This document shows, one piece after another, positions 46,035-57,831 of a stretch of DNA of 64,000 nt (position 1 is the stretch's first letter; every line of letters begins with the position of its first letter). Origin of the DNA: Cadophora sp. MPI-SDFR-AT-0126 (Eukaryota > Ascomycota > Leotiomycetes > Helotiales > Ploettnerulaceae). The notes under the pieces are model-generated. The model saw only the letters and a list, made by a program, of their open reading frames with translations, was not told the DNA's origin and searched no databases. The stretch spans positions 620,001-684,000 of the forward strand of contig JAGMVK010000016.1 in NCBI GenBank assembly GCA_020747065.1. The letters run 5' to 3'. The translations under genes and the position numbers were made by a program.

Positions 46035-48049
46035 CCGGAAGATGAGCTCAATGTCCGGTTCGCATCGGGTAGCTTAAACTCTCTGCGATTCACCGAGGGT
46101 ACCAGGGGTCAGGCTCTCCGCATTTATGCAATTGACAAAGGTGCAATCACGATGCTTAGAATTATAGCCTAGAGTGTCGAGAGCTAAGAGAGGACAGACA
46201 GCTTCGTGTCCAAGATTCTACCTACGGCAGAAATACATGTCGACGTCCAGTCTCGGCGGGCCTTTACACAAGTCAAGAGCTGGATTGATGAATGTCATTC
46301 ATCTCACCGCTTTTGTGGTGTTGCTCGATCCGGCTTTGTCCCAACCCGTTTGCTGGATGTTGGGATGCGAGATGAAGCAGTGACCCGCCTTGTTGAGCTT
46401 GAGAGCAAGGTCGGTATCAAATGGGCGTCCTTGAGCTACGTCTGGGGAGGGCCTCAGGAGGTGCGGACGACCAAGAATACCCTGTCAGAGCACCTCACGA
46501 GTATCCAAGTCGCGAGCCTGCCCCAGACGCTGATTGATGCTATAAAAGTGTGTAGGCAACTGGAAATTCCATTCTTATGGATAGACGCGTTGTGCATCGT
46601 CCAGGATGACCCAGAGGATCTGTTTAGAGAGCTTAAATCCATGGCGAGCATCTATCAACATAGCTATTTGACAATCTCAGCCGCATGCGCAAAAAGGGTA
46701 CAAGATGGATTTTTAGGTAAAATTGTATATTCGTATGATGATTTCCCCCCAACTCAGGTAATGATTTTATCGTTCAGTTCCTATTCTGTTCCTGGAAGGT
46801 GCGCTGATCCATCCACTATTAGGTCAGGTACGAGTCCCGGAGTGGTGAGACTGGATATGTCCTGGTGTGTCAGGATGGCCATAATCGGGTTTTGAGGGGA
46901 GACTCCATTAGAACTCGAGCATGGACCTTTCAAGAAGACTTACTGTCTCCGCGCTTGCTTCGCTATTCTACAGACTTCATGGGGTGGTTCTGCAGATCAG
47001 CTTGTAAATATGACGGGAAATGGAAAGGGAGGGACAGGTTGTATATGACAGACAGCTACGATTGGAACTGCGGCGACGGTAAAATTTGTTCCTTAGCTGC
47101 AAAGCTGATGATCTAACATTCACTAGTTCCTTGTGTTTCTGGAAGACCCATGCCAGCCTGGGAACCCATTGTAGCGTCGTATAGTCGAAGAGCAATGACT
47201 GATCGATCAGACAGGCTCACCGCTTTGTCGGCGATTGCAGAGGTATTCGCAGAGAGTCACAATCACACTTATTTGGCTGGATTATGGAGAGAAAGCTTAC
47301 CTCTTGGGCTTTGCTGGATGGTGGAACAAGGTCTGAGGGAACCCAGAGAAAAGAAATTTCGAGCCCCGTCTTGGTCTTGGGCATCCATCGACACACCCGT
47401 CCGCTACGCTGGAGGATGGTGGATCACCGACAGTGAGATTCAAGATAAAAATTATGGTAAAGGTCTACTCATTGGAGTAACAACTGTGGTCGATGGTGCG
47501 GAAGTGGTTGACGCAGAAGTGATACCAACAAGCCCTGGAACACAATACTTCAGCATTAAATCCGCATCATTGACAATGACTGGTTCCATGATGCTAGTTC
47601 AATGGGACCTTGACTTCCGTGACGGGTTGGGAGAAATATCTGCTGTTGATTTTACCGCTACAGGTTATTCTGACGCGTGGGAGAATAACTGGCCCGATAA
47701 AGAAACAGTCCTCAGCTATGTCGAGAGTTTCGAGTCTAAATCTCAAGACAATTTCGAGTGCGATAATGCAAGCTCTGTTTCTTCCGGCGTCGCCTATGGA
47801 AGTTTTCTGGTCTTTGCATTCATCATTGGCAAGTCAAGACACTTTGATCACGGTTTTCTCGGGTTAGAACCAGATGAGACAATCTCTAGTCCCGACGCTC
47901 GCTTCTCCCGATTCGGCATTCTTTTGACAAAGGAAGGGGAATGCTATAGGAGGTTAGGCTTTTTCGAGGGTTTCGTGGATAAGGATACTTATGATTGTCA
48001 CCCGTCAAATCTTCCTGGATTTGAAGTTCAAACCATTTCTATCATCTAG
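46035..48049 (+). CDS. HET-domain (heterokaryon incompatibility) protein, 5' end unresolved
   Basis: Exons seen: 46035-46140, 46198-46757, 46823-47078 and 47127-48049, about 614 codons. Introns of 57, 65 and 48 bp keep frame. Exon 1 (EDELNVRFASGSLNSL, LRIYAIDK) has no start codon in frame and seems to follow an acceptor at 46031-46034, so at least one upstream exon is missing from this model. The HET signature is clear: FTQVKSWIDEC, PTRLLDV, IKWASLSYVWGGPQE, PQTLIDAIKVCRQLEIPFLW, IDALCIVQDD, MASIYQHSYLTISA, and after the second intron IRTRAWTFQEDLLSPRLL. The C-terminal third (SDRLTALSAIAEVF, RAPSWSWASID) is the usual HET-protein tail. Such proteins can trigger cell death on non-self recognition; many are never characterised. 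It is flanked by two paralogous F-box-like genes. Confidence 0.8.
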
Positions 48050-48864
48050 ATTAGCAGTCTTCGGTGGAATTGGGAACATCATCAATTGTTGAACTGGGAG
48101 CCAGATGTGTGCGTGAGAGGGGCAGGAGGCTAAGATGGAAAAATTGAGAATCTTCAAATGTATCATGTTAATGGGATGGAAAGATCGTTTATATTTTGAA
48201 GTTGTAATAGACACGCGATAGTGATAATGCGAGTGGCAGAAGAAATATTACGGACTGTGCCTAGTCCTTTACAGAAGCCACCAGAATCCGAAAAGTGGAC
48301 TCGATGAGGGCATTCTTTCAAAAAGAAGCACTTGAGTTTTATTAAAGTTATACAAGGATTACGATTAGTCTCCAGAGAAGTAAATTTGAGTCCCAACTTC
48401 AATTTCCAAGAGCAAATATATGTTCGATCATGCAGCACAGGATGTTAGACGATACTCACTTCAAACCTTAGCCTGGCTCTCTTCATTCCTTTCTAGCTAT
48501 CATTAACCGGTGGAGATCCAATAGGCATCATCAACTTCACTTTTTCATCTTAATGACGTTGAGCTTTAGAATATTTGCCTGCTCTATTCAAGCATTGCTG
48601 AAAAGAGAAATTTTTTTTTTTTTTACTTTACCTATATATAGCAATTTCTGCCACTTGAGACGAAAGAAAGCTGCTATAGAGAAAAGAAAGTCATTTTCCA
48701 TTTGAGACGCCGCACTTCTGAGCGACAAAATTTGTGAATTTCTCATCCCGGCAGCATTGCTCGTGTATTGAAGCATGATGCTCGACAAGGATCTTTGTGA
48801 TTCAACTGGTTAACTAGTGACTCACACCGACCTGTCGAGAACCAATTTGATTCCAGACTAGGAA
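48050..48864. other. Intergenic region, 0.8 kb
   Basis: Between the HET gene and the second F-box-like gene. A T14 run at 48611-48624. No gene seen. Confidence 0.55.
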
Positions 48865-49864
48865 ATGAAGTTGTCGGCAGAAACAGCTATTGACCAGCCC
48901 CCTACATCGTCCCGCCTATATCAAGACCTGCCTTTGATTCAAAGCGCCGCCCTCTTTCAACCTCGACATACGCAAGTACCTTCTAAACCAAGACATACAC
49001 AAGAGGAAATCACAAGTCATAGAGTCAATTACCAACACCAACATTACGACAGTCACGCTAGAGCCTATCAGCACTGTACCCAAGCAAAATGTTTTAGAGA
49101 ACAACCCGACCACGCGCTCTCTCAATGATGGTACAGACCTCGATTGGCTTCAGCGGCAAGCCAAGCGAGAGTTCCCCGAAGAAGCTGACGAAGATAAAGC
49201 TCTTCGAAGCTTCATCCGTGCGAACAGAGTTGAGAACGTGTTCTTTTTGGATGAAGATAATGATCGATGCAAATACGGTCCCAGTAAATCTTCTACATTT
49301 CGCGTAGTTCTTAAGTACTGACATCATCAGCAATCTTCCGACCAAAGCCTCGGACAGTAGTTTTGGCTGCTGCACATTCAAGCGAGCGTGGCTGGAGTCT
49401 ACCCAAAAATCACCCCAGACACATTCTCAAACTCCCCAATGGTAAGTCTCTTTCTAAAACCCTAACTTCATTCCCACACTGACAATCTAAATTATGAAGA
49501 AATCTTGTGTCTCATTTACGATTTCGCTCTGACACCGCAAGATGGTTCATATCTTGAGCCGTTGACGATTTCATCCAAATGGATACCCGAATCCCGTGTG
49601 TCTAGCTATCATCAGCCGCGAAGGCCAAATTTTTATTGTGATAATACGTTTAGCATGAAATGGGTTGATGCTCGAGACCAAGCAGGAAGCTACAAATTGA
49701 TCCAACCAATCCAGCGCGCTGTCATCGACGCATCATTCCTGCGAAGCTCCAGAGAAATTCAATTGGGCGAAAAGAGCGGCTCATTCTCCAAACTGAGAGC
49801 GGCTTTGATAGACAAGAAAATAACGGTAGATTTAAGTGATATTCGATCCACTTCCATGCGATGA
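48865..49864 (+). CDS. F-box-like protein, copy 2
   Basis: Proposed exons 48865-48975, 49025-49283, 49331-49441 and 49500-49864, about 281 aa. The last two introns (47 and 58 bp) have good donors (GTAAAT, GTAAGT) and restore sequence conserved with copy 1. The first (48976-49024) has donor GTACCT and acceptor GAG and is less sure. The N-terminal domain reads DLDWLQRQAKREFPEE, ALRSFIRANRVENVFFLDED. The middle AHSSERGWSLPKNHPRHILKL and LPNEILCLIYDFALTPQDG across intron 3 match copy 1 (ISERGWALPTKHRRHISKL, LPTEILDLILGFVLLGPQD). The F-box-like segment is thus followed by only about 110 residues. A role in SCF-type ubiquitylation is possible but the F-box is short and degenerate. Its frame is more easily kept than that of copy 1. 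Confidence 0.6.
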
Positions 49865-50441
49865 CTTGACATGTTCTATTCTGCTACTGGGTTTGTATTG
49901 ATGTTGGGAGACCCTTAGCGAGGCTTGCGGTCAGTTAGCAGACAGGATCTTATCTTTCCGTGCCAGCTGCCAGAACGGTTGCTTGAATGCGGGAAATGAT
50001 CGTCTATAAATTCAAGTGGAGCAATTATTTCCTCTGACAAAATATAAGCATCTTCATGAGCTCTGGGGACGATTGTTCTAGGTCGGGTCAACTGCCGGAC
50101 ACGGTCATCCTTGTACCAGCATGCTGGGTCCAATTCCGATGTGTCAGTTCCATCAGCACACCTCGCCTATCAGAGCTTCATCCCATCTGATTCGCTGCTC
50201 CAATCTCCAACAAACTTCCAAAATCCCAAGTGGCTGGAAGTGGCGCTCGCTTCCCCAATGAGGACCTCAAGGTGGGGGATCTCTGCACAATGTGCACAAT
50301 TATCCCTGTTTTGTCCCCACGTTCATTCGAATCTTGCTGAGTCAGCGGCCTCGAAAGTGCTTTTACAGTTCGATATCGATATCCTCGACACAAACGCGTC
50401 TCACTCACAGTCCCGGGCAGCTCGTCTTGCAATGTGACAAT
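49865..50441. other. Intergenic region upstream of transcription factor
   Basis: About 580 bp between the F-box-like gene and the Zn2Cys6 gene. No gene seen. A GATATCGATATC palindrome lies near 50370. Confidence 0.55.
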
Positions 50442-52740
50442 ATGACTTCGCCACAACAGCCGAAGCGTAAGGACAGGCCGTGTGATGCATGCGTATGTAC
50501 CACTCCGTATTTCAAGTCAGGGTATTCTCCGGGATGAGTGCTGATAACAAGCTTGATAGAGGAAGCGAAAGAGTCGTTGCGTCCTTGAAGAAGATTCTCC
50601 TATCTGCGTGCTCTGCAAGTTTCACAATCAGGAATGTACCTTTGTACAGAACCCACAGTCTCGGAAACGGAAAGCACCTCAAGATGGAGAAGATCCCGAA
50701 GCTGCAAAGCGCAGGTAGGCACTTCTCAAGAAAGAAAGTGAAAGACAAGAGTCACGTGAAAATCACTGATAAGCTCCCAGGCAGTCCATTTCGTCTTCTG
50801 TGTCGAAGAAATCCCCAGGGACCCAAATGCGTATTATTCGCACTACTAATGGAACGGGTGTTGAGGAGTACGATGATTTGGAGGGCCCGAGTTTGCTGAA
50901 GAAGACTCTCGGCTTGCAGAATAAGCATCACAGCCAATTCGTCGGCGCCACCCGAGGGTTGGAACCTTCTCTTCTTGGGCAACTTTCGCACTCGGGAAAG
51001 AGTGAAGTTCAACTGACGCGAGGATCGTTGAGGAGGGTGAGTTCTAGTGAGGCGTTTTTGCTTCTCCCAGATCCGGGAACTCAAGGTTATGAGGAAGAGC
51101 TTGATGATCTGGATAAAATTGAGGCTATCGTTAGACCGCATGGGAAGGCACTGGTGGCGATGTACTTTCGGATTGTGTTTCCAAGTTTCCCCATCCTTCA
51201 CAAGGAAGTGTACTTGGAGAAGTACAATAGATCATATCGAGAGTTCTCACCACCGTAAGTTTCTCCTTCAGCTTCAGCTCCAAGCTAAACAGAACAGGCT
51301 TCTCGCTGCGGTGTATCTCCTAGCACTACAATACTGGTCATACAACGACCAACTTAACAAATTTACGAAGCCCGATGTCCAAGAACTTGAGAAACTCGCT
51401 AGAAAAGCTCTTGGCGATACCATCCATCGACCAAAACTCTCAACCGTGCAAGCTGGACTCCTGCTTCTCCAACACACCGACACAGACTCCGCAGAACTGA
51501 CAGCGCAGCTTATCAGCGTTGCTTATGGACTCGGTCTTCACCTCGATGCCTCGTATTGGAATATTCCAGACTGGGAAAAGGGTCTCCGGAAGCGTCTCGG
51601 TTGGGGCCTTTACATGCAGGATAAGTGGAGTAGTCTCGGCAGTGGACGACCGGCTTTGATCAACTCTTCAAACTGGGCTCTAAATGCAGTCACTGACGCC
51701 GATTTTCCTGAGAGAGTTGAGGATGAGCAAGAGGGAAGCTCTGAAGTCCAGAAAGGAAGAATACTTTTCAGTCACATGATTTCGCTGTCTGAAATACTGG
51801 CAGATCTTTTGGACACAGTGTTTACAGTCAAGACGACAAGAGGTAAGCATCCGCTGCTCCGTGGTTCTAATCAATTTTGGAAGGCTGACTGTATTTAGAG
51901 GTCGCCAACGCAGGTATCAACGGCCTAACCATCGTCCTCGAAAAAGTCAAACCCGTTCAACTTCGTCTCAAAGAATGGTTCACCAACCTCCCCGACTGCC
52001 TCTCCATGGAGAACACCCACGTAATGAAACTTAATTCGGTCGGCTATCTTCGTCTCGCCTACATCGCCACCGAGATCTCTCTCCACCGACGCATCCTCCT
52101 CGCTCTCTCCCCATCCACCGATCCCCACCTCTACAGAATCTGTCGCTCAGTAGCTCACGAACGGTTCATGTTCGCCATCGACTTCGTGCAGTCCTTGAAG
52201 CCGCAACATCTCTCTAGCTTCTGGTACTTCGCATCGTCACAGAATTTCGCTTTGATCAGCGTCTTCGGCACCTTGCTCTTATCCACGGTGTCGAGCCATG
52301 AAGAAGGCGTCTTCTACCGCATAAAACTCAAAGAATACCGCTGGACCTTGAAGATTAACAGCGAGAACGGCGCCCGCTACATGAAACCAGCCATGGCTCT
52401 CCTAGACGCTAACCTTGGCCTGCTAGAGGAAGCCAGCACCAACAATGTCCTCACGCACCCGCCTCCCACGCCTTCCACGAGCCTCGAACATCATAGCATT
52501 GAGGGCGGCAGCATTGCTTCGGAGAGTACGGATCATTTCTCTTTCACGAATACACACTTGCCGAATACAGGAGACTTCCATTCGCCGAATCAATTCTCGT
52601 TTGATACGCCGTATTATCCCGGGCAGCATCATGAAGATCATGAGACTGTACCATATGGTAGTGCGACAGGGAATGTGGAGGCTCAGACGCAAGATTTCGG
52701 GTTTGGTGGGGGTGGAAACGCAGGACTTTGGTCGTATTGA
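50442..52740 (+). CDS. Zn2Cys6 transcription factor, Dal81/TamA-like
   Basis: Exons 50442-50492, 50560-50714, 50781-51254, 51298-51842 and 51899-52740 encode about 688 aa; introns are 67, 66, 43 and 56 bp. The first intron cuts the zinc cluster. When joined, its six Cys are spaced C-2-C-6-C-8-C-2-C-6-C (CDAC RKRKSRC then ICVLCKFHNQEC). A basic stretch follows. The segment YDDLEGPSLLKKTLGLQNKH with HSQFVGATRG is the mark of the Dal81/TamA group. The fungal-specific regulatory domain follows (VFPSFPILHKEVYLEKY, AYGLGLHLDASYW, RLGWGLYMQDKW). The C-terminus is Gln/His/Ser-rich, likely for activation. Dal81 (yeast) and TamA (Aspergillus) are co-activators of nitrogen catabolic genes, which fits the permease and hydrolase genes next to it. 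Nuclear. The Dal81 placement is by memory of motifs and needs a tree. Confidence 0.82.
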
Positions 52741-53644
52741 AAGAGAGCCTCTTGATTGTATCTTGTTTGGGTACAAGAACGGGCTGGAGCTGGTCAAATC
52801 GAGGCATCCTCAAGCACTAGTGCTGACTCTCTAATCCAGCACAGGACCATCGTGCTTTGAAGGCGCATGGTGGATGCTCAAGTTCCCTGAGGTTAGACAT
52901 GGGTGAGGCTCACTCACAGCAAATATCTTCGATGGTTTGGGACTGATCGCATCTCAAACCCACCATGAGTTTTGTCATTAGTTAATCTTCCCTCAGTACG
53001 TACCGGGTCGTCAAAATGAGGATATTCAAGCGATTTGCGACATCGGTAACGGAGAGTTCCTTCTCGAGGTCAGAATCGGCCGCACAAAATCGAGGTTACC
53101 TGGAATCTGAATCTAGCACTTCGACTCTGTTGCCTCCAGCTATCAAAAATGGTGCAGGACGTCATGTCATGGGGGCGTATACTACATCCATGTGGGCTAG
53201 GATTTCTGACTCCTTTCATGGGCTTGGCTGACTCTCCCAGTTGGAGGACTGACGATCGCCGAGGGCCTGAAGTAGAGGATAGTTGGAAGGATCTTTTAAG
53301 GTGGAGATAGAAAGTTGAACAGGTAGTAATCTGACGAAGGAAGATGGAGCAGAAACATAGATCTGTTGTAGATTCTCACGATATTAACGAAAGTATAGGT
53401 ATTCTAATCACCATTGTCATCAATTTCCACGTAATCCTCCCCTGGTATTCCATATTCCACTCCCTACTCCAGACTTGCGGAAGATAAAGCAATCATCAAT
53501 AAGAAATCCGTCGAAGGAAAACAGTCGCTCAACATTCACTCAGCAGTCCAGATCGCAACGAAATCAACATCAACCTCAAACCAAAGAGACGAACAACTTC
53601 AGCAAGCAAGCGTGTGAGGATGTGATAGTGCGTGAGGAAGAAGT
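52741..53644. other. Convergent intergenic region, 0.9 kb
   Basis: Between the stop codons of the Zn2Cys6 gene (plus) and the permease gene (minus). No gene seen. Confidence 0.6.
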
Positions 53645-55436
53645 CTAGATCGAATACTCCTTGCTGGTGACAGCCTTCTTCTCACCCTCCAAACCCCCAC
53701 TACCCTTCTCACTGCCTGTCTCCTCGGCAGCATCCACCACCTCCCCATTCGCATCATACAACGCCTCATCACCATGGATCGTCTCAGGAATAAGCGTATT
53801 CGCATCCGGCCAGAAATGGTTCAACAAACTATAACTAGCAAACGCGCTCGTGAAACCCCAGATGTAAAACATGTAGTAGATGTACTTGGCGCCTCCAGCA
53901 TCGATTTTGGGATTGACGGATTGTGCCATGCCAGGGATGTTTGGGACGACCGAGATGAGGAAAGCGACGACGGCGCGCCAGTTGGTGCCGTATTTGTTGT
54001 ATCTGTAGCGGCCGTGTGCTTTGTACAGTGCTGGGACGTCGACGTGGGTTTTCTTGACGATCCAGAAATCAGCCGCGCAGATGGCTGCGATGGGGGCGAG
54101 GAAGATGCCAAGACCGGCCATGAATGAGAGGAGCGATGCTGCGCTGTGAATGATCTTCCAGGGTACCATGATCCAGCCGGCGGTGATGGTGGTGATGATC
54201 ACGCCGCGGCGGATGTTGATGTACTTGGGGAAGAGGGAGGTCATGTCGTTGGCACAGGAGATGACGTTGGCGGACAAGTTGGTTCCGATTTGAGCGACGA
54301 CCCAGGCGAAGCCGACGAAGAATGCTCCTGCTCGGCCGGAAGGACCATGCCATTGAGCGGCGAGGGAGAGGGGATCCCAGATGTATTCGCCGTAGACGAC
54401 CATTGCGCAACTGGTGCTGATGATGCCGAAGAGACCGAGGACGAGTTGAATGAGTGGGAGGAAGAGAACTTGCCAGTAGACTCCTTTCTCTTTCTTCAGG
54501 TAGCGAGTGAAATCGGGGATGTTGGTTGCCATTGTTGCCCAGCCTCCTGTGATAGAGGAAAGAGAGGAAAGAATGAGCCACGAGCGCTTGGCACCATAGA
54601 CACCGTAATCTTGCTTCCAAATTTCACCTGAACCGCCTGCTTTCTTGGTCATGGTGATGACTGTTGCGACGCAAGTGATCGTGACGACCACTTTTGAGAA
54701 CTTAGCGAGGGCCCTTCCTTCATATGTTGGCTGCGGGGTACTTACCGAACTTGAAGATGAAGAACCATTGAAGTTTGTGTGGAGGGGTGAGCAAGATCGG
54801 GAATTGGACAGACCAGAAGATGACGTGGCTGACCATTTGTTGAGTGGTGATACCGACTGCCTCTGGGATGTGATTAGGGATGTCAAGATAAGAAGGCCAG
54901 ATAGCACGAATGCACTGTGTCATTGCTGTAGATCCGGTGTAGGTCTGAATAGCATGCCAGAAGAGAGCAGTAGCCATGCGGACGATGATAGCGAAGCGAG
55001 CGAAGTACCAGCCGAAGGAAGACTTCATGGCAACTGGGAAGGGTACGTGAAGACGGGCTCCAAGGACACCATTGAGCACAAGAGGGACTGTGCAACAAAG
55101 ACTTCCGAAGATGATGCAGACGATAGCCTCACGCCAAGTCAAGCCTACAGCGAGAATGGAAGATGGAGCCATCCAAGACTGAGCATTGAGAGCATCTGAA
55201 AACCAGAACCCTGCCATGGTCACAGCCGTCCATGTTCGTCGATCGAGAGGAGTGACGTCCATGTCGATGTTTGTCCTGATGAGGTCAGAACCGTGATCTA
55301 AACAGGGACTGAGAGCTACAAACCATGTTCCCTCATCTCCAAAGGAGCTCTTCTGCTGTGGAAGAATCCATCCTGAAGGCTTCCTCTTCTCCTTTGCGCC
55401 TTCCTTGAAGTTGGTGATCCGTTGACGGAAAGCCAT
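53645..55436 (-). CDS. NCS1-family permease (uracil/uridine/allantoin type)
   Basis: Exons 55436-55324, 55275-54746 and 54690-53645 encode about 562 aa. Introns of 48 bp and 55 bp are placed so that GTW-TNIDMDVTPLDRRTW and FIFKF-VVVTITCVATV are restored. About 12 membrane helices are visible. Family motifs: FWFSDALNAQSWMAPSSI (helix 1), LGARLHVPFPVAMKSSFGWY, SSLSSITGGWATMATNIPDF and ADFWIVKKTHVDVPALY. The family takes up nucleobases, nucleosides or hydantoins with protons at the plasma membrane. Fungal members are Fur4, Dal4, Fui1 and Fcy2 types; the TNIDMDV-PLDRRTW start and NIPDFTRY point to the Fur-type (uracil/uridine/allantoin) branch. It is divergent from the dioxygenase gene and shares its 545-bp promoter, which contains two GATA motifs. 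Exact substrate cannot be read from sequence. Confidence 0.88.
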
Positions 55437-55981
55437 GTTGCTGATCTGTTGATTGGCTGCTGGTGATTGTTCGTCCAGTGTCCGAAGTCTTCAGGTCTGG
55501 TCTCGATGCCAGAAGTTGTTGCTGATGATGAACTTCAATATTCGAGGAAATATCGAGTTGTTATATGCATTTCCAACCATCACTATCGACATCATCATGT
55601 TCTCGTGAGAGTTTAGAATCGGATGTGTATCTTGCGATAGAAGCAATCGTGGTGTATCGCTGCCATGAGCCGTGTTCGATAACACCATGTCTGGGGAAAT
55701 CAGCTGCGATAAGGGGTGCCAAGCGAGGTGTGGCCGTCGCTCGCCGGAGGGCAGAGGAGGCGGCCTACGCTATGACTTTCCCCGAAAAGCTCGTAGTGTG
55801 AAACATTTCCTACCAAAAGATATGAGGATATTCTGACAAAAGGATTGGTTGAGAACCCTGGATGCCGGTGCTCGCTAGGCGTCCAGTGAGAGTGGGATGT
55901 GGCTTTTTATATCTTCTCCTCGACTTGCCTTCCTCCACTGTCACTTCGCCATTTCAGCCATTTGGAGTTTCCTTTTTTTCA
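55437..55981. promoter_or_regulatory. Divergent promoter with two HGATAR sites
   Basis: 545 bp between the start codons of the NCS1 permease (minus) and dioxygenase (plus) genes. CGATAG at 55635-55640 and CGATAA at 55707-55712 fit HGATAR, the binding motif of AreA/Nit-2 nitrogen activators, and lie near the middle. Co-regulation by nitrogen limitation is an inference; such hexamers also occur by chance. Confidence 0.4.
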
Positions 55982-57086
55982 ATGGCAGGTTTCACTTCAT
56001 TCTCTGGGAAGTCCCGCATTGTAGCCAATGATGCTGCTCTTCGACATGCCACTTTCTCCGAAATTCCCATCATATCGCTTTCTGCACCACTGCCAGAACT
56101 AATTGATCAATTGAGAAATGCATGCACCAAGGTTGGCTTCTTCTACATCAAAGATCATGATGTTCCGCAGAAGGTGATCAATGATACATTTGAATGTGCC
56201 CAGAATTTCTTTTCGTTACAGAGGGACGTGAAGGACGAAGTGCATTATAAGAAAAGCGCCATCTTGAGAGGATATGAACCACCTGCGGAAGTTAGAACAG
56301 ACGAAACGAAGAAGGCTGATATGAATGAGGCTTTCAACTGGGGTTACTCTTCAGATCTCGACCCAATAGCCTCGGGCTCGAGTCGATCACTTGAAGGTAC
56401 TGAAAGCCGTGTCGAGGGAGAAGAGCTGTACACTAACACAACCAGAAACCCAAGTACCAAATGCAATGACCGGCCCAAACGCCTGGCCTACGGTCCGCGG
56501 ATTCAAGCCTACGCTGGCGGCCTACTATGGCGAGGTATTGACGTTGGCTCGCAGGCTTATCCGCCTGTTCGCTCAGGTTCTCGATCTGCCGCCAACATAT
56601 TTCGACCACATGTTCGCGCATCCAGGTGCCATGTGTCGCATACTGCACTATCCACCTCAACCGCCGACGTCCTCTGCCTTCGGCATCGGCGCGCATACTG
56701 ATATCGAATGCTTCACGATTCTCTGCCAAGGTACCCAGCCTGCTCTCCAGATTCTCAATACGGACGGCGAGTGGATCTCGGCTCCTCCAATACCAGGGAC
56801 ATTTGTCGTCAATATCGGAGATATGTTGAGTTATTGGAGCAATGACCTCTTCGTTAGTACGGTACACAGAGTCTTGAATGTAACTGGCGAAGAGAGGTAC
56901 TCGATTCCGTTTTTCATGGGGCCGAATTATGAGACGGTGGTTGAACCTTTGGAAGGCTGCGTCAAGGAGGGAAAGAAGAATTATGAGAGTGTTCTTGCTG
57001 GTGATTATGTTTGGAGGAGGTTGGCTAAAAGCAGATTCAGTGATGAAGAGTACCAGAAAATGTTTAGTAAGGAGACGACTGCTTGA
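55982..57086 (+). CDS. 2-oxoglutarate/Fe(II)-dependent dioxygenase, isopenicillin-N-synthase-like
   Basis: Exons 55982-56396 and 56446-57086 (49-bp intron) encode about 351 aa. The N-terminal DIOX_N part has EIPIISLSAPLPELIDQL, ACTKVGFFYIKDHDVP and ILRGYEPPAE. The oxygenase core supplies the Fe ligands His and Asp in GIGAHTDIECFTIL and the distal His in STVHRVLN, and the 2-oxoglutarate-binding Arg in ERYSIPFFMGP. LQILNTDGEWISAPPIPG and VVNIGDMLSYWSND lie between. The enzyme would hydroxylate or desaturate a small molecule using O2 and 2-oxoglutarate. Fungal thymine 7-hydroxylase belongs to this superfamily; given the neighbouring uracil-type permease and ureido-type hydrolase, a nucleobase substrate is a fair guess but not shown. 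The frame is open upstream of 55982 to 55862; the later ATG is chosen because conserved sequence begins after it. Confidence 0.87.
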
Positions 57087-57831
57087 GAGAGGGCCTCCGA
57101 AATAGCTAGAGGTGGGAGGTCACGTTTCGGCGAGAAAGGGGTAGCGAGATCCTGGAAAGCGCTACCAGGTCAACAAGCACCTTTCTTGCACTCTGAATCA
57201 TCATTCAAACTCAACTATCTCGTTCTTGAAAGTATTCAAGTTCACCACTGGTCTGAAAGCTACTTACCCAGCCTCAGCTATTTCAGAAAGCAATTACTAC
57301 TGGCCAGGAGGGAGATAAGTAGCCGCCAAATCACCACTGCCCCGCAACGCCACTGAACGCCCACTCTTCGCCCTCTTATCGCCGGTGGCCATCACGCCCA
57401 AAACTGCCTTCGGCGTGCCTACGGCCCACAGCCAAAGGGGCGACGATAGCCTCGCTGGGATTTCAGCGACGGCCTCAAAGTCATGATCTTTGACCGGCGG
57501 CGAGATTCGTCGAATGAAATGAGTTCCTTTCGCTTCAGCTATCCTGGAGGTGGCTTGCGATAGAGATCAATCTGCCTTCGTAAGCTGGAACATCGTTGCT
57601 TTTCTCTCTTCAATCCATACTTTGTGGAGAGCATTTGCAGGTTCAACAGTCGAACATCTTTCCCTGGAGCTTGAATTGTTAGATTGCCCACTTTCCATGG
57701 ATTTTTAGCTTCGGATCTTCTATCATCTATATATACTCATCGTCGAGCCAAGTTCGAGCTTCTAGAGAGCTTCATTATTCCCCCAAAGATTCAAAGTCCA
57801 AATTTCAGCTCATCGCTTCAACTTCGTCAGC
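57087..57831. other. Intergenic region upstream of the hydrolase fusion gene
   Basis: About 745 bp between same-strand genes. Two HGATAR-type hexamers occur (TTATCG at 57376-57381, read CGATAA on the other strand, and CGATAG at 57558-57563). The last 110 bp is C/T-rich. No gene seen. Confidence 0.5.
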
